DNA of 64,000 nt from Tubulanus polymorphus (Eukaryota > Nemertea > Palaeonemertea > Tubulaniformes > Tubulanidae), in assembly GCF_964204645.1 (NCBI RefSeq), contig NC_134029.1:11896850-11960849 (forward strand), in the 5' to 3' direction. The position numbers were made by a program, and so were the translations under genes. Below are positions 56,801 through 62,317 of this stretch, in pieces. How positions within the stretch are numbered: the first letter of the stretch is position 1; every line of letters begins with the position of its first letter. Below the pieces are notes generated by a model, which was not told where the DNA came from, did no database searches, and saw nothing but the letters and a program-made list of their open reading frames with translations.

Positions 56801-58183
56801 TTAACATTTCGAAGTGTTGATTAACCATCATTCTAGTGCTATTAACAAGAGCTTCAGATTTATGCAAATAAAGCAGTCTAGTATCATAAGGCCCGTTCAC
56901 ACTACATTATTTAGACCTGTCTAATTTGGACCGGTTCCAATTTAGATCGGGCCAACCGTGCACACTCACAAAGAGTCTGTTCTAAATTGGTCCACTCCAT
57001 TTTAGACCAGTCTTATCTCAACTGACCTAAAAAACCTATCCAGGTCTTTTCAAAACCAAGTACTCATAAATCTATCATTCAGATATGAATTTCGGGGTAA
57101 AATTCTCATGGCAACATCTTGCGGGGCCAATCATAACTATCTGTAGCCAATTCGGCAACGTGTGTGTTGATACATTCTGATTTGGCTTGTTCAGGTAAGA
57201 AACCATTAGAATGGTCTATCTAGTGGTAATGTGAACGTGGTTATCGAATATTTTATTTTGATCAGCTAATTGAGAAAGATTGAAATACTCAGTGCAAGAA
57301 GAATTGATGCGAGACATATGACAAGAAGATTCTCCTTACTCTTTATAACTGCAATGAGGAGTCTTTCTTATAATCCTCTTTTATCAATCTGTATTATATG
57401 TTGCATGTAAGGGTAAATGTTTTAAGCATGTCATTTATCTCTGCTTTATCCCGACATTCTTTTCATTTCCAAGCATCATTTCCACTTTGGATAATTTCCT
57501 CTTTAGAACAGAATGATTGGTAGTCGTATAAAACTCACTTTGCATTCAGGATATTAGATATTCAATGCCATTCTTTGTGGCTTGTGAAATTCATTTTAAA
57601 CCACTTTGAACGTTTTAATGGTCATCTATAAGAGGAAATCAGCCACTCCTTTCATAATTCTGATGTCAGTTTTCTGTTTTGAGGAATTTTTTAGAGCATC
57701 ATTCATACATTAAAAAGTAATTACAGCATTTGATTTCATTGATTCTCAGATTAGACAAAATTTTGTGTTTTCCATTTGTAAAATCTTTATGTATTATGTA
57801 TTCTACTTACAGGTGGTAGGCTTGATTTTTCGAAAGAAGCCCCCAAACATTTTACATTAACGACATTTGCGATATCAGTGACATTAGCAGCCGTTGTGTC
57901 ATTAGTTACTGGAATTTTGGTTGGTTACTGTGCGTCTAGGTGTAGTTGTGACTGCTGTTCTCATCAACGCCGGGACAATGTGTATCAGGAGAAACCCTCA
58001 TCTGGGAAACCAGAACGTGATCTAGACCGCGAATTACCACGTATGAACCATTACGAAACGTACATGGCACCTACACAACAAAAACAATTGAATGTTGTGC
58101 TTAACGTGAAAAAACCTTCTGAAAAATCTTTGAATGAACTTGATACTTCGACATTAAACAAAACGAGAAAGGTCTATGTATAA
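11729..58183 (+). CDS. Sema1a: Transmembrane semaphorin, class 1 / Sema6-like (complete, 18 coding exons)
   Basis: Joining 18 GT-AG exons gives one uninterrupted 729-residue frame. Residues 1-30 look like a signal peptide (hydrophobic core about 13-25). Residues about 48-505 form the Sema beta-propeller, with family blocks DSLIVGARNMVYN, CQNYIRV, FVCGTNAFDPKCR, FFFRETAVEY, YSRVARICK, CSIPGDLPFYFNEI, YGVFTTPE and GSAVCAYRM. Residues about 509-557 are the PSI cysteine module (CVGLQDPYCAWD). A stalk holds CEECRPCSC at 579-587. One membrane span lies at about 622-646, followed by a tail of about 80 residues ending KVYV. N-glycosylation sequons are at N59, N86, N176 and N378. Semaphorins of this class are axon-guidance and cell-cell signalling ligands that bind plexins; the transmembrane forms can also signal in reverse through the tail. 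There are no TSP1 repeats (class 5) and no Ig domain (classes 2-4 and 7), which places it with Sema1/Sema6. The symbol rests on architecture, not a tree, so orthology to Sema1a rather than Sema6 is inference. An in-frame TAA at 11,723-11,725 just before the ATG fixes the start. Confidence 0.95.
14131..14610 (+). repeat. F1 family copy (partial, in intron 1)
   Basis: It starts TTTTTAGCTTACTCAGTCCC and contains GTTCACTTTTGTCCATCCAT, a Pro-like AAGATGG block and TCTATGATTGTGGTGG. These match the order of blocks in the full F1 copy at 32,541-33,640. Confidence 0.65.
17940..18039 (+). CDS. Sema1a: Semaphorin coding exon 2 (start of Sema domain)
   Basis: Acceptor TCATTTCAG and donor GTTCGT (weaker than the other donors) flank 100 nt encoding residues 48-81. 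It ends in DSLIVGAR, the conserved first blade of the Sema domain. Sequon NTT is at 59. It ends with two nucleotides of the Arg81 codon. Intron 2 is the longest (18,040-27,963) and is crowded with mobile elements. Confidence 0.92.
18129..18857. mobile_element. Palindrome-rich MITE built on TTTAGACCGGTCTAAA, copy 1
   Basis: Left GCGCGTTCACACGAC and inverted right CCGCGTTCACACGAC flank stretches dense in TTTAGACCGGTCTAA units, a self-complementary motif repeated many times at both ends. The middle is unrelated AT-rich sequence. No transposase frame. Confidence 0.65.
19611..20464 (+). repeat. F2 family copy 1 (full-length looking)
   Basis: It begins TTTAGGCCAGCCGTAGGCTG, which folds into a hairpin closed by AGCCT, and ends GGGCCCTTGGGGCTCTTG. 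It lies in intron 2. Matching copies are at 28,746, 30,696, 35,720 and 36,085. Reading frames inside are not conserved between copies. Confidence 0.75.
23947..24714 (+). mobile_element. PIF/Harbinger-type element, copy 1, TTA duplication
   Basis: TTA occurs at 23,944-23,946 and 24,715-24,717. The ends are inverted repeats of at least 37 bp starting GGCTGGCTTATGTCGACAAG, with three changes or fewer. A TWA duplication plus an internal MADF-like frame (pseudogene listed separately) points to PIF/Harbinger. No transposase is present. Confidence 0.7.
24318..24440 (+). pseudogene. Remnant MADF-domain frame inside Harbinger copy 1
   Basis: After ACG at the expected start, the frame reads EDWTEDLETKLVELWYERPS and LY..., resembling the first helix of MADF (Myb/SANT-like) domains, then hits a TAG at the Tyr codon. 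Copy 2 at 25,689 has ATG and no stop but lacks 11 codons here. PIF/Harbinger elements commonly carry a Myb/MADF-type partner protein. Both copies are broken. Confidence 0.5.
25278..25946 (+). mobile_element. PIF/Harbinger-type element, copy 2, 3'-truncated
   Basis: TAA precedes AGGCTGGCTTATGTCGACAA at 25,278. The sequence parallels copy 1 up to ATCGGC at 25,946, then switches to an unrelated hairpin-forming stretch. Its right inverted repeat is missing. Confidence 0.7.
25689..25889 (+). pseudogene. MADF-like remnant frame in Harbinger copy 2
   Basis: The 66-codon frame starts MADDLWCERPSLYDVASTLY and continues with a K-D-L-K-E-V-A segment, fitting a MADF domain that has lost 33 nt relative to copy 1 (an in-frame deletion after codon 4). 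It is too short to be a functional protein and probably lacked further exons. Confidence 0.45.
25957..26009. repeat. Two-tier hairpin with a tRNA B-box-like sequence
   Basis: GGCAGGGATTCG (25,957-25,968) pairs with CGAAACCCTGCC (25,998-26,009), and inside TGGCA pairs with TGCCA around a 7-nt loop. On the minus strand it reads GGTTCGAATCC, the Pol III B-box consensus. A real tRNA fold is not possible. Confidence 0.45.
26680..27052. mobile_element. MITE-like element with GTTCACACTA ends
   Basis: The left TTGTTCACACTAAGA and inverted right CGCGTTCACACTAGA are similar. Inside are inverted pieces TCAGTACGG and CCGTACTGA and more GTTCACAC boxes. It may be a relative of the element at 18,129. Confidence 0.45.
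27183..27814. repeat. Inverted 24-bp repeats about 580 bp apart
   Basis: CCATAGGTAAAAATGCCAGA at 27,183 and the inverse of 27,791-27,814 agree in 21 of 24 positions. They may be the ends of a decayed element just upstream of exon 3. Confidence 0.35.
27964..28009 (+). CDS. Sema1a: Semaphorin coding exon 3 (46-nt micro-exon)
   Basis: This 46-nt exon completes Arg81 and encodes NMVYNISLITLRENK (82-96). It matches the family block in which GAR is followed by N-x-V-Y-N-L/I-S. Acceptor TTTCAG, donor GTAAGT. The size is unusual but the frame and conserved residues make it secure. Sequon NIS is at 86. It ends in phase 0. Confidence 0.93.
28746..29243 (+). repeat. F2 family copy 2 (3'-truncated)
   Basis: It starts TTTTTAGGCCAGCCGTATAA, where the right half of the hairpin is lost, and follows copy 1 to CAAACTGCAAATTCAATCAA. 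It then leaves the family, so the 3' hairpin is absent. Confidence 0.7.
30696..30985 (+). repeat. F2 family copy 3 (5' part, diverged)
   Basis: It opens TTTTTAGGCCAGCTGTAGGC with TGAGCCTATTACTA, and has GAATTTAAATGACAT and CAACTGAGCATATTATCATA. Similarity then fades. Confidence 0.65.
32229..32291 (+). CDS. Sema1a: Semaphorin coding exon 4
   Basis: A 63-nt phase 0-0 exon between TTTTTCAG and GTAAGA encodes residues 97-117 (RLEWKPSPIKVNKCGYKRKT). The L-x-W motif and a cysteine before the basic stretch match the family pattern before CQNYIRV. Its length is a multiple of three, so skipping would keep the frame but remove a conserved disulfide cysteine. Confidence 0.92.
32541..33640 (+). repeat. 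F1 family, most complete copy (intron 4)
   Basis: The 5' end TAGCCCACTTGGGACTTTAG forms a hairpin with TCCCAGCGGGCT, then GTCCGTCATCCGTCCGTAGG. It ends GTGTCCCTGGACCCCTAG and T5. It contains three tandem blocks around TCTATGATTGTGGTGAG, each with ATGGTCACCAGGGG. No coding frame is conserved between copies. Confidence 0.75.
33120..33600. repeat. Internal tandem array within F1, about 132-154-bp units x3
   Basis: TATGATTGTGGTGAG recurs near 33,203, 33,335 and 33,489. Each is followed by CAAGGT and ATGGTCACCAGGGG. The first two full units also share TGGTACGTAGGCATAT at their ends. Confidence 0.7.
35020..35130 (+). CDS. Sema1a: Semaphorin coding exon 5
   Basis: A 111-nt phase 0-0 exon (acceptor TTTACAG, donor GTAAGT) encodes residues 118-154. 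It carries two of the strongest family motifs, ECQNYIRV and LFVCGTNAFDPKCRQY, which include conserved disulfide cysteines of the propeller. Confidence 0.96.
35345..35711 (+). repeat. F1 family fragment, 5' portion of a split copy
   Basis: It has the F1 blocks TACATGTATCTCC, CAATCAAGATGG, GCAATTGAGGGCCATCTTAA and ACCAGAGGAATTGAATATCG. The matching 3' portion resumes at 36,987, after F2 sequence. Confidence 0.55.
35720..36075 (+). repeat. F2 family fragment, diverged
   Basis: GCAGGCCTATTGCTATACAA and GCAACAGAGCATATATTC parallel the 5' half of F2, but with many changes and no intact hairpin. It lies directly before a better F2 copy. Confidence 0.5.
36085..36983 (+). repeat. F2 family copy 4 (full-length looking)
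   Basis: It begins TTTTTAGGCCAGCCATAGGC and closes with GTGCCCCTTGGGGCTCTTG, a hairpin end. It is very close to copy 1 across its length, with an extra AT-rich duplication near 36,650-36,720. Recently active or recently duplicated compared with the other copies. Confidence 0.75.
36987..37190 (+). repeat. F1 family fragment, 3' portion of a split copy
   Basis: ACCTATGCATATTTTATAAC, GGTTCACCAGGAATAATGGA and GTGTCAATGGACCCTTAGTC follow the F1 3' order. With the fragment at 35,345 it brackets F2 insertions. Confidence 0.55.
38524..38738. mobile_element. MITE with long imperfect inverted ends, copy C
   Basis: Left AGTTGCAATCACATG and inverted right TCTGCCATCACATGGAG are followed by GGGCCT and TAGGCCC. 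AATTAGGCATTAGCCAG ties it to copies A and B. It lies 173 bp before semaphorin exon 6. Confidence 0.55.
38912..38996 (+). CDS. Sema1a: Semaphorin coding exon 6
   Basis: An 85-nt exon (acceptor ATTCCAG, donor GTATGC) encodes residues 155-182. It includes RCPYDPSHNNTAIHA, the family block C-P-[FY]-D-P-x-[HQ]-x-x-T-A. Sequon NNT is at 176. It ends in phase 1. Confidence 0.95.
39384..39488 (+). CDS. Sema1a: Semaphorin coding exon 7
   Basis: A 105-nt phase 1-1 exon (acceptor TTCAAG, donor GTAAGT) encodes residues 183-217. It holds GGTLYSATYADYTSRDSLIY and a GAIRTE block, matching the family's LYSAT.ADF...D..IYR..G..LRTE pattern. Confidence 0.95.
41693..41781 (+). CDS. Sema1a: Semaphorin coding exon 8
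   Basis: An 89-nt exon (acceptor ATTTCAG, donor GTAAGA) encodes residues 218-247. It contains PQFVSSYEY and VYFFFRETAVEYKNCGK, the most recognisable semaphorin signature. It ends in phase 0. Intron 8 (41,782-44,675) carries the perfect 71-bp tandem duplication. Confidence 0.97.
42563..42704. repeat. Perfect 71-bp tandem duplication
   Basis: 42,563-42,633 and 42,634-42,704 appear identical, both starting AGCAGTCCATATTATATTTT. The identity suggests a recent event, or gene conversion, or an assembly artefact. Confidence 0.9.
44676..44820 (+). CDS. Sema1a: Semaphorin coding exon 9
   Basis: A 145-nt exon (acceptor TTACAG, donor GTAAGT) encodes residues 248-295. It has AIYSRVARICKKDLGG, then FLKAQIHCSIPGDLPFYFNE, both invariant blocks of the semaphorin propeller. 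It ends in phase 1. Confidence 0.97.
45727..47096. mobile_element. hAT-like element with a nested hAT-like MITE
   Basis: CAGGGGCAGATACAG at the left and, inverted, CAGAGGCAGATCCAG near the right (47,100-47,116 region) match, with GCGACCACTTAAATTT and CTACCACTTAAATTT further in. Ends are approximate. A second element (46,283-46,685) lies inside. Confidence 0.45.
46283..46685. mobile_element. hAT-like MITE nested in the element at 45,727
   Basis: CAGGTGTGGATTTAGAGGG at the left and, inverted, CAGGGGCGGATCTAAGAC at the right match. CAAGT flanks both sides, a possible 5-bp duplication. Confidence 0.5.
47523..47613 (+). CDS. Sema1a: Semaphorin coding exon 10
   Basis: A 91-nt exon (acceptor TTTTCAG, donor GTAAGT) encodes residues 296-325 and ends MIYGVFTTPE, the conserved [LI]-YG-[VL]-F-T-x-x block. 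It ends in phase 2. A short 158-nt intron follows. Confidence 0.95.
47772..47919 (+). CDS. Sema1a: Semaphorin coding exon 11
   Basis: A 148-nt exon (acceptor TTTTTAG, donor GTAACT) encodes residues 326-375. It has NSITGSAVCAYRMSDIIRVF and FKEQ, then a P-x-P-x-P-E-Q end typical of the block before the next conserved cysteine. It ends in phase 0. Confidence 0.95.
48418..48835. repeat. Degenerate minisatellite, about 58-bp unit, 7-8 copies
   Basis: Units follow the pattern ATACCCAGCCCCTCGATTCC then AGCCACTTTATATAAGG and a TAATCTATGCA segment. Units vary in length and have several substitutions each. Confidence 0.75.
48876..49277 (-). mobile_element. PIF/Harbinger-type element, copy 3, both ends lost
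   Basis: On the minus strand it parallels copies 1 and 2 from CCTACCAACTTGTCACAAGC through TTCAGCACGGC to GTGAGCGGCC and CCAATAATTCAA, with an internal deletion. Neither inverted terminus is intact. It lies inside the 48,254-49,790 element. Confidence 0.6.
50019..50140 (+). CDS. Sema1a: Semaphorin coding exon 12
   Basis: A 122-nt exon (acceptor TTTCTAG, donor GTAAGT) encodes residues 376-415. CVNDTT carries sequon N378, and THVLMYDAVPAYGAQPILV matches the family's H-x-L-M-x-x-V pattern. It ends in phase 2. Confidence 0.94.
51784..51866 (+). CDS. Sema1a: Semaphorin coding exon 13
   Basis: An 83-nt exon (acceptor TTTTAG, donor GTATGT) encodes residues 416-443: RYTSVAIDWQV, then YYDMLFVGT. This is the family block YT.IAVD.......YDVLF.GTD, completed by the next exon. 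It ends in phase 1. A 206-nt intron follows. Confidence 0.95.
52073..52292 (+). CDS. Sema1a: Semaphorin coding exon 14 (end of Sema domain, start of PSI)
   Basis: A 220-nt exon (acceptor TTATAG, donor GTTTGT) encodes residues 444-516. It holds DNGRVVKA, VVIEEIQVF and LIVVSADEI, the last propeller strands, then HRCHLRKYSC, the first cysteines of the PSI module. It ends in phase 2. Confidence 0.95.
52395..52700 (+). repeat. F1 family fragment in intron 14
   Basis: ATCTGCTGCCCAAAAACTTG, CGCTGAAATCAGCACTTTCT and GAAGATGCTTCAATCAATGG follow the F1 middle portion. Both ends are missing. Confidence 0.5.
52845..52913 (+). CDS. Sema1a: Semaphorin coding exon 15 (PSI core)
   Basis: A 69-nt exon in phase 2-2 (acceptor TTCTAG, donor GTGAGA) encodes residues 517-539. 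It contains ACVGLQDPYCAWDDSNC, the diagnostic PSI motif C-x-x-x-x-D-P-Y-C-x-W-D. An 89-nt intron, the shortest in the gene, follows. Confidence 0.96.
53003..53094 (+). CDS. Sema1a: Semaphorin coding exon 16 (end of PSI)
   Basis: A 92-nt exon (acceptor TTCAG, donor GTAAGT) encodes residues 540-570 (GLQSLESGHHELCPDNNAIT, then an acidic, Asn-rich stretch). The single Cys is probably the last PSI cysteine. It ends in phase 1. The following 3.3-kb intron holds pogo-, piggyBac- and hAT-type MITEs. Confidence 0.9.
53743..53927. mobile_element. pogo/Tc1-type MITE with TA target
   Basis: TA flanks 53,743-53,927. The left end CAGTCGATCCCGCTTTATTC and the inverted right end CAGTTAACTCCCACTCAG are similar, and the CAGTNNA-CCCGCT start is typical of pogo/Tigger elements. 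Confidence 0.5.
53966..54075. repeat. hAT-like left end with CCGCGG cluster and a 15-G run
   Basis: CAGGGATGAGAATCCCCCGC is followed by GCGGATCCGCGG and CCCGCGGATTTC, then a run of 15 G at 54,060-54,074. Related CAGGGATGAAAATC starts occur at 49,277 and, inverted, near 62,314. A matching right end here is not clear. Confidence 0.45.
54632..55090. mobile_element. piggyBac-type MITE with CTCTTTGCCTGCCA ends
   Basis: TTAA at 54,628-54,631 and 55,091-55,094. The ends CTCTTTGCCTGCCA and inverted CTCATTGCCTGCCA differ at one position. Two CGTACCAGTACG-like palindromes lie near the right end. Confidence 0.75.
55309..55799. mobile_element. hAT-like MITE with TATGTA duplication
   Basis: TATGTA flanks both sides (55,303-55,308 and 55,800-55,805). 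CAGAGTTGCCACTTCTCCGG and the inverted end CAGAGTTACCACTTATGTG match. A G-rich and a C-rich run (about 55,731-55,757) lie near the right end. A 122-codon minus-strand frame here has no recognisable domain. Confidence 0.65.
56365..56472 (+). CDS. Sema1a: Semaphorin coding exon 17 (cysteine-rich stalk cassette)
   Basis: A 108-nt exon (acceptor CTCCCCAG, donor GTTAGT) encodes residues 571-606, with SSTTTRGPCEECRPCSCEKP and then an acidic stretch. It links PSI to the membrane span. It starts and ends in phase 1, so it is a frame-neutral cassette. The CxxCxxCxC cluster is not a feature I recognise from other class 1 semaphorins. Exon status rests on frame and splice sites, with less family support than the Sema exons. 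Confidence 0.82.
56888..57245. mobile_element. Palindrome-rich MITE built on TTTAGACCGGTCTAAA, copy 2
   Basis: GGCCCGTTCACACTACATTA at the left and GTAATGTGAACGTGG at the right are inverted. TTTAGACCTGTCTAATTTGG and TTTTAGACCAGTC stretches show the same family as 18,129. More diverged than that copy. Confidence 0.55.
57813..58183 (+). CDS. Sema1a: Semaphorin terminal coding exon 18 (TM and cytoplasmic tail)
   Basis: Acceptor TACTTACAG precedes 57,813 and the TAA stop is at 58,181-58,183. It encodes residues 607-729. A hydrophobic span (about 622-646) is followed by CASRCSCDCC, a cysteine cluster at the inner membrane face that could be palmitoylated. A hydrophilic tail ends KVYV, compatible with a class II PDZ ligand. 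Tail function is inference. The 3' UTR length is not defined. Confidence 0.92.
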
Positions 58184-58730
58184 AGCTGTCTGTCTATGTG
58201 TGTACAAATAGAACCAGCTAAAAGCTGAAGATTATTTTTTTAAATTGACTCAAAATGAGTATCATAGATGGTGACGTTGTAAAGGCGAATTCTTCTCGGT
58301 TTTGTGTGTAGACCTCGTAATGCTGTATTGTGATTTTATGTCGCATGAAAATACGTAGCTGCGTAACATGGACTATATGTGACGATCTATTTGGACACAT
58401 GTGCTCAATGTGTCTTTTCACCTCAAAGGTGATCATTCATTTGGAATCTCTGAATAAGGCATCAGTTTTCATTACTTGCAATGAGACTGTTGTAATTTTT
58501 TTGTCCACTTCATTACTTTGTATGATAATGATTATGTCCATGGTTTATGTAGTTCCCAATCTTTTAAGAATTGGGTAACACTTGGTTTGAAATCTTTGTT
58601 GTTCATTCATCATTAATGTACTTGCTAGAAATTAAGTTGATCAAGCCTTTAATCCCCGCAACTTTTTTCAAAATGAATGAAATTTCAGAGATACGTATCA
58701 ACAAAGAATAATAGACATGCTAGTAATACC

Positions 58731-58736
58731 AATAAA
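58731..58736 (+). terminator. Candidate poly(A) signal AATAAA
   Basis: A canonical AATAAA lies 548 nt after the stop codon. Other sites could be used, and no transcript evidence is available. Confidence 0.35.
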
Positions 58737-58783
58737 CATTTTCTAAAAGCACAGATTACAGAAAACATAAATTGACCTGTTAA

Positions 58784-59154
58784 CTCATTGCACCCTAAGC
58801 TCCCTGGCATTGTGAACACCAGACCAGCTAAAAATCAGCACATTTTGAACCCCATGAGATTTTTACTTGAAGATGCAGCCTGAACTTTTTCTTTCATCTT
58901 GCTAATCGCTACTACTGTTTCCTAGTTTTAATCATCAGAATCATCACCAATGCTGATTTATTTCTTCCTTGGACTTTATTTCATCTGGTTTTCGGAGTAT
59001 TTTCAATTTACTGTTATAGCCGTAAGTTTTGGCTCAAAGACCCAAAAATCTCTTTTTGAAGTAAATACTGGGTATTTTGTAATGAAGATGTGAACAATAA
59101 CCGAAGCATGTGGTGGCTGGCAAATGCCATCCGGATCTGTTTAGGTTCAAAGGG
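58784..59154. mobile_element. piggyBac-type MITE downstream of the semaphorin stop
   Basis: TTAA at 58,780-58,783 and 59,155-59,158. CTCATTGCACCCTAAGC and inverted CCCTTTGAACCTAAACAG are related ends, followed by CTGGCATTGTG and TGGCATTTGCC. More diverged than the other two. Confidence 0.6.
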
Positions 59155-59896
59155 TTAATCATATCGTCAGCTATGGAATTTTCTCCATCACTAATGATAT
59201 CATTACAGAGATTTCTGTTAATCAGCCCTTCGTATTACCCACCTTATCGGGGGATTTTCAGATTCCTGTGATTTAGCAGCCATTTGGGATGATATTGCAA
59301 ACCAGTATCAGCTGCAGAATTGACACCAGACTCGAATAGCTGGGATCTGGTTCGGAGTCAAAATCATAAAATATAAGAATTGAACAAAATAGAATTGGTC
59401 ATTTCTATAGTTATTTAGGATTTTCTGCCACTTCGCAGAAAAGGCAGGAAAGTCGTTGGCCAGTCACCGCATCGGGTTCCAATGCCAAAAATGCAATATT
59501 TTGATTTTCTATAATTCACTTCATTTCGAATACTTATGATGTAGCTGTGGAGTGTAGTTATTGCTGCTTTGCAGTTTTATGTTTCTATAATACTTCCATT
59601 TATTTCAAAATGCTAAAATGCATGATGAGGCAACGCAGTTATATTTTCATTTAAAGGTTGACTTCGCACAAATCATTTAGTTTGTTTAGTTTCTAGTAGC
59701 TCTAGTATCTCTTGATGTTTTTAGTGGCCCTGGGTTATACCAATAATTGCAAATTTTCCCTGTGCCTAGGATGACAAATTCAAGGCTACTCAATGAATAA
59801 TGATTCCAAGTGTGCTGGGGCACAATCAAATGACATAGGCATTAGTGTTATAAAGAATGATGATGGACAAAGTAAAGCATCGCACACTCGTTTTTC

Positions 59897-60440
59897 AGCC
59901 TCATTGGGACTATACTCCTAGTGGGCTATTGCATTCATTTTTTCGTCTGTACATGTGTCCGTCCATCCGTCTGTCCTGCACACAAGCTTTATTGGGAAGT
60001 TTTAGATAAGCTCTAATGTATGGTCTTTATACCTATCTGATTTATGTATGTGTCTGCCTTAGCCGCATCTACAGCCTAAAGATTGACCCATCAGTAAAGC
60101 AGCACTTCTGCACATTTTTGAAGTTTTAATAGTAAATTTTGAATGCGCTTTGATCAATTGACTTGAGTTTTGGTATGTATATGTATCCCCCTAAGGCCTA
60201 GTATCACAAAAATTAGATCCATTGGGAACAAGATGGCGTCTTGTAACCTTTTTTGTTCAGGTAATTTTAAGTCTGAATTCATAGGCCTCTGGCTTCTACG
60301 TATTCTTCATATTATATTGGAATTTGAATTAACAATTATCAGAAAGGTTTTTGGAATGGTCGGTTTGTTGCTATTAGCAGCCATCTTAGTTTCATCAGTT
60401 CTTATTGTTTTAACTGAAAGTCTTCTTGATATTTGATATT
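59897..60440 (+). repeat. F1 family fragment, 5' half
   Basis: It starts TTTTTCAGCCTCATTGGGAC with GGGCTATTGCATTCATTTTT and GTCCGTCCATCCGTCTGTCC, then TACATGTATCCCCCTAAGGC-type blocks and AACAAGATGGCGTC. The 5' hairpin is degraded. Confidence 0.6.
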
Positions 60441-60870
60441 TTCAATAGCGTTGCTTGTAAAAATCCTGCCGTTCACCGAGCAACACCTGTAGTATCTCTA
60501 CTGCCATGGATATAGTCCCATAATGCTGTATCATATAGAACTGATAATCGGATGAGAAATTGTCCGTAACACGTCATTTGCCTGTATCCAAAATCCTTGC
60601 TATGACTATCATAGCCTGTTGTACTTATGTTCCCAAAATTGTGATGAATTGTCGAAAGTTTTCAGGCGCATGAAGCGCTTACCTGTCAGTAAATTGTCTA
60701 TATCGGTTTTACCCGGCAATGTATTGTTATCCCCATCACTATCCTCACAGGCGCACTGATATATTCGCAAGTAGTTCATAGAAACTGTGCAGTTTGTGGT
60801 TTACACTGGAGAGGATCGATAGGTCGATAGGGTTGTTTCTGTGCAGGGTTTATCAGTCGCTAGCCCTAAT

Positions 60871-61125
60871 CCTTGATTGTAAACATTGTCGATGAGTACA
60901 ATTGGTCAACAATCAGGATTGAAGACTTTGTCGACGAGTAAAATCGATCGACAACCAGGATTGTAGACATTGTCATCGAGTAAAGTTTGTCGACATTTAG
61001 GATTTTAGACATTGTCGACGAGTAAAATTGATCGTCGATCTGGATTGTAGACATTGTCGACAAGTAAAATCGGTCGATATTTAGGATTGTAGACATAGTC
61101 GACGAGTAAAATCAGTTGACGATTA
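60871..61125. repeat. Minisatellite, 42-bp unit, six copies
   Basis: ATTGTAGACATTGTCGACGA or a close variant recurs at 60,876, 60,918, 60,960, 61,002, 61,044 and 61,086, a strict 42-bp period. Because 42 is a multiple of three, a 76-codon minus-strand frame stays open with a 14-residue repeat. No promoter or splice context supports translation. Confidence 0.85.
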
Positions 61126-62139
61126 AATTCAGTCTGGATTAATTTCAAATACCAGTCCAATGTGATTATTAGTCTCTACTGGAACTATTGATGCAGGTGT
61201 CAATGAATGACCTAAACCCCCCAAGGTGAGGCATTCGATCAATACAATGTCCATACGATGCTATTTTCCTGCCAGTCATGAATCAATTCATTATCGTATT
61301 TGAATAGACTGCCTAACAAAACGGATTTTTGAACATCCGTATCAATGTTGTATTTCTGTACTGACGGAATATTAATGAAATGAACAAACATCGAATAATT
61401 GTTGGACTCTCTACGAACCCAAATTCCATTGCTAGGATTCAATCGGATGAATGATGACGTCATATCTCAATCTGTAGGCCTATGTGTATTAGACTGGTTG
61501 CCTGTCTCATTCAATGAGCTTATGGCAGTTAGAGACCGGTAACTAGTCTTGGATACAACCGTAAATAAAAAGTTTTAGGGAATTGAATAATCGCGCATGA
61601 ATTATCACCCGTGGACATTGCCAAATCTTTATTCTTAGAATCTGTTATCTAAACTGCTTATATGAATTGCCGCTTTTTGATGCAAAGGACCCGCTTGTTG
61701 TCGATTGTTGGCGCTAATTTGTTTGACCCGTCGATGGCGATTCTGTTCGACTGTGAGAATGCCTTATATCTCCATGTTGGCAGTTGACGTACAGATGTTG
61801 AATGCCTCGAAACACAAAAACTGACCAAAGTCTTATTGTGATAGTATGCCTGTCTGACCAGTTAGCCCAGTCTGTGAATCCTTGTTGTATGTCTGTCGAA
61901 TTGAAAATAGAAATAATCAAATGCCTCATCCGGGGGTTCAGGTCATTCGTTGAGTGATAGATTGGAAGATTATAGATCGGGGCTCCTCTTGGGATTCTAC
62001 TGTTTATTGACAAGTTCATTTAAGTATGAACATGTTCTAGTGATTTGGATATCGTCAGAGCCATCCTTTTCATTTACTCAAGACATAAACAACAAACGAT
62101 CAACCGCGTGGCAGCTGTCTTATTTTGTCATTGGAAAAT

Positions 62140-62317
62140 ACTCAAATACGCCAAAAACTCCTTGAAATTTCAAAATTTCATGGGGAGGTCCCCCTACCCC
62201 CTTTAGAGTCTTCGCACCTTCGGTGCTAGCAACTGCTGGCTTAGCCAGCAGTAGTTAGCCTTCTCCATTTATTTAAAATTTTTCCGCATTTTTTCAACTC
62301 CTCTGTTTTCATCCCTG
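62140..62317. repeat. hAT-like right end
   Basis: It ends TTTTCATCCCTG, the inverse of the CAGGGATGAAAA starts seen at 49,277 and 53,966. GGGGAGGTCCCCCTACCCCC and a GCTAGCAACTGCTGGCTTAG hairpin lie upstream. A left partner is not identified. Confidence 0.4.

Noticed and set aside
57878-58183. Separate small protein starting inside the terminal exon
   Set aside because: It is simply the semaphorin membrane span and tail in the same frame; codon 57,878 is GTG within the span.
60200-60440. Hydrophobic 88-codon frame that looks membrane-like
   Set aside because: It lies in an F1 fragment and other F1 copies do not keep the frame; the hydrophobicity follows from T-rich sequence.
61239-61463. Minus-strand 74-codon frame next to the minisatellite
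   Set aside because: No recognisable domain, no splice context and no similarity to the semaphorin or other families I know.
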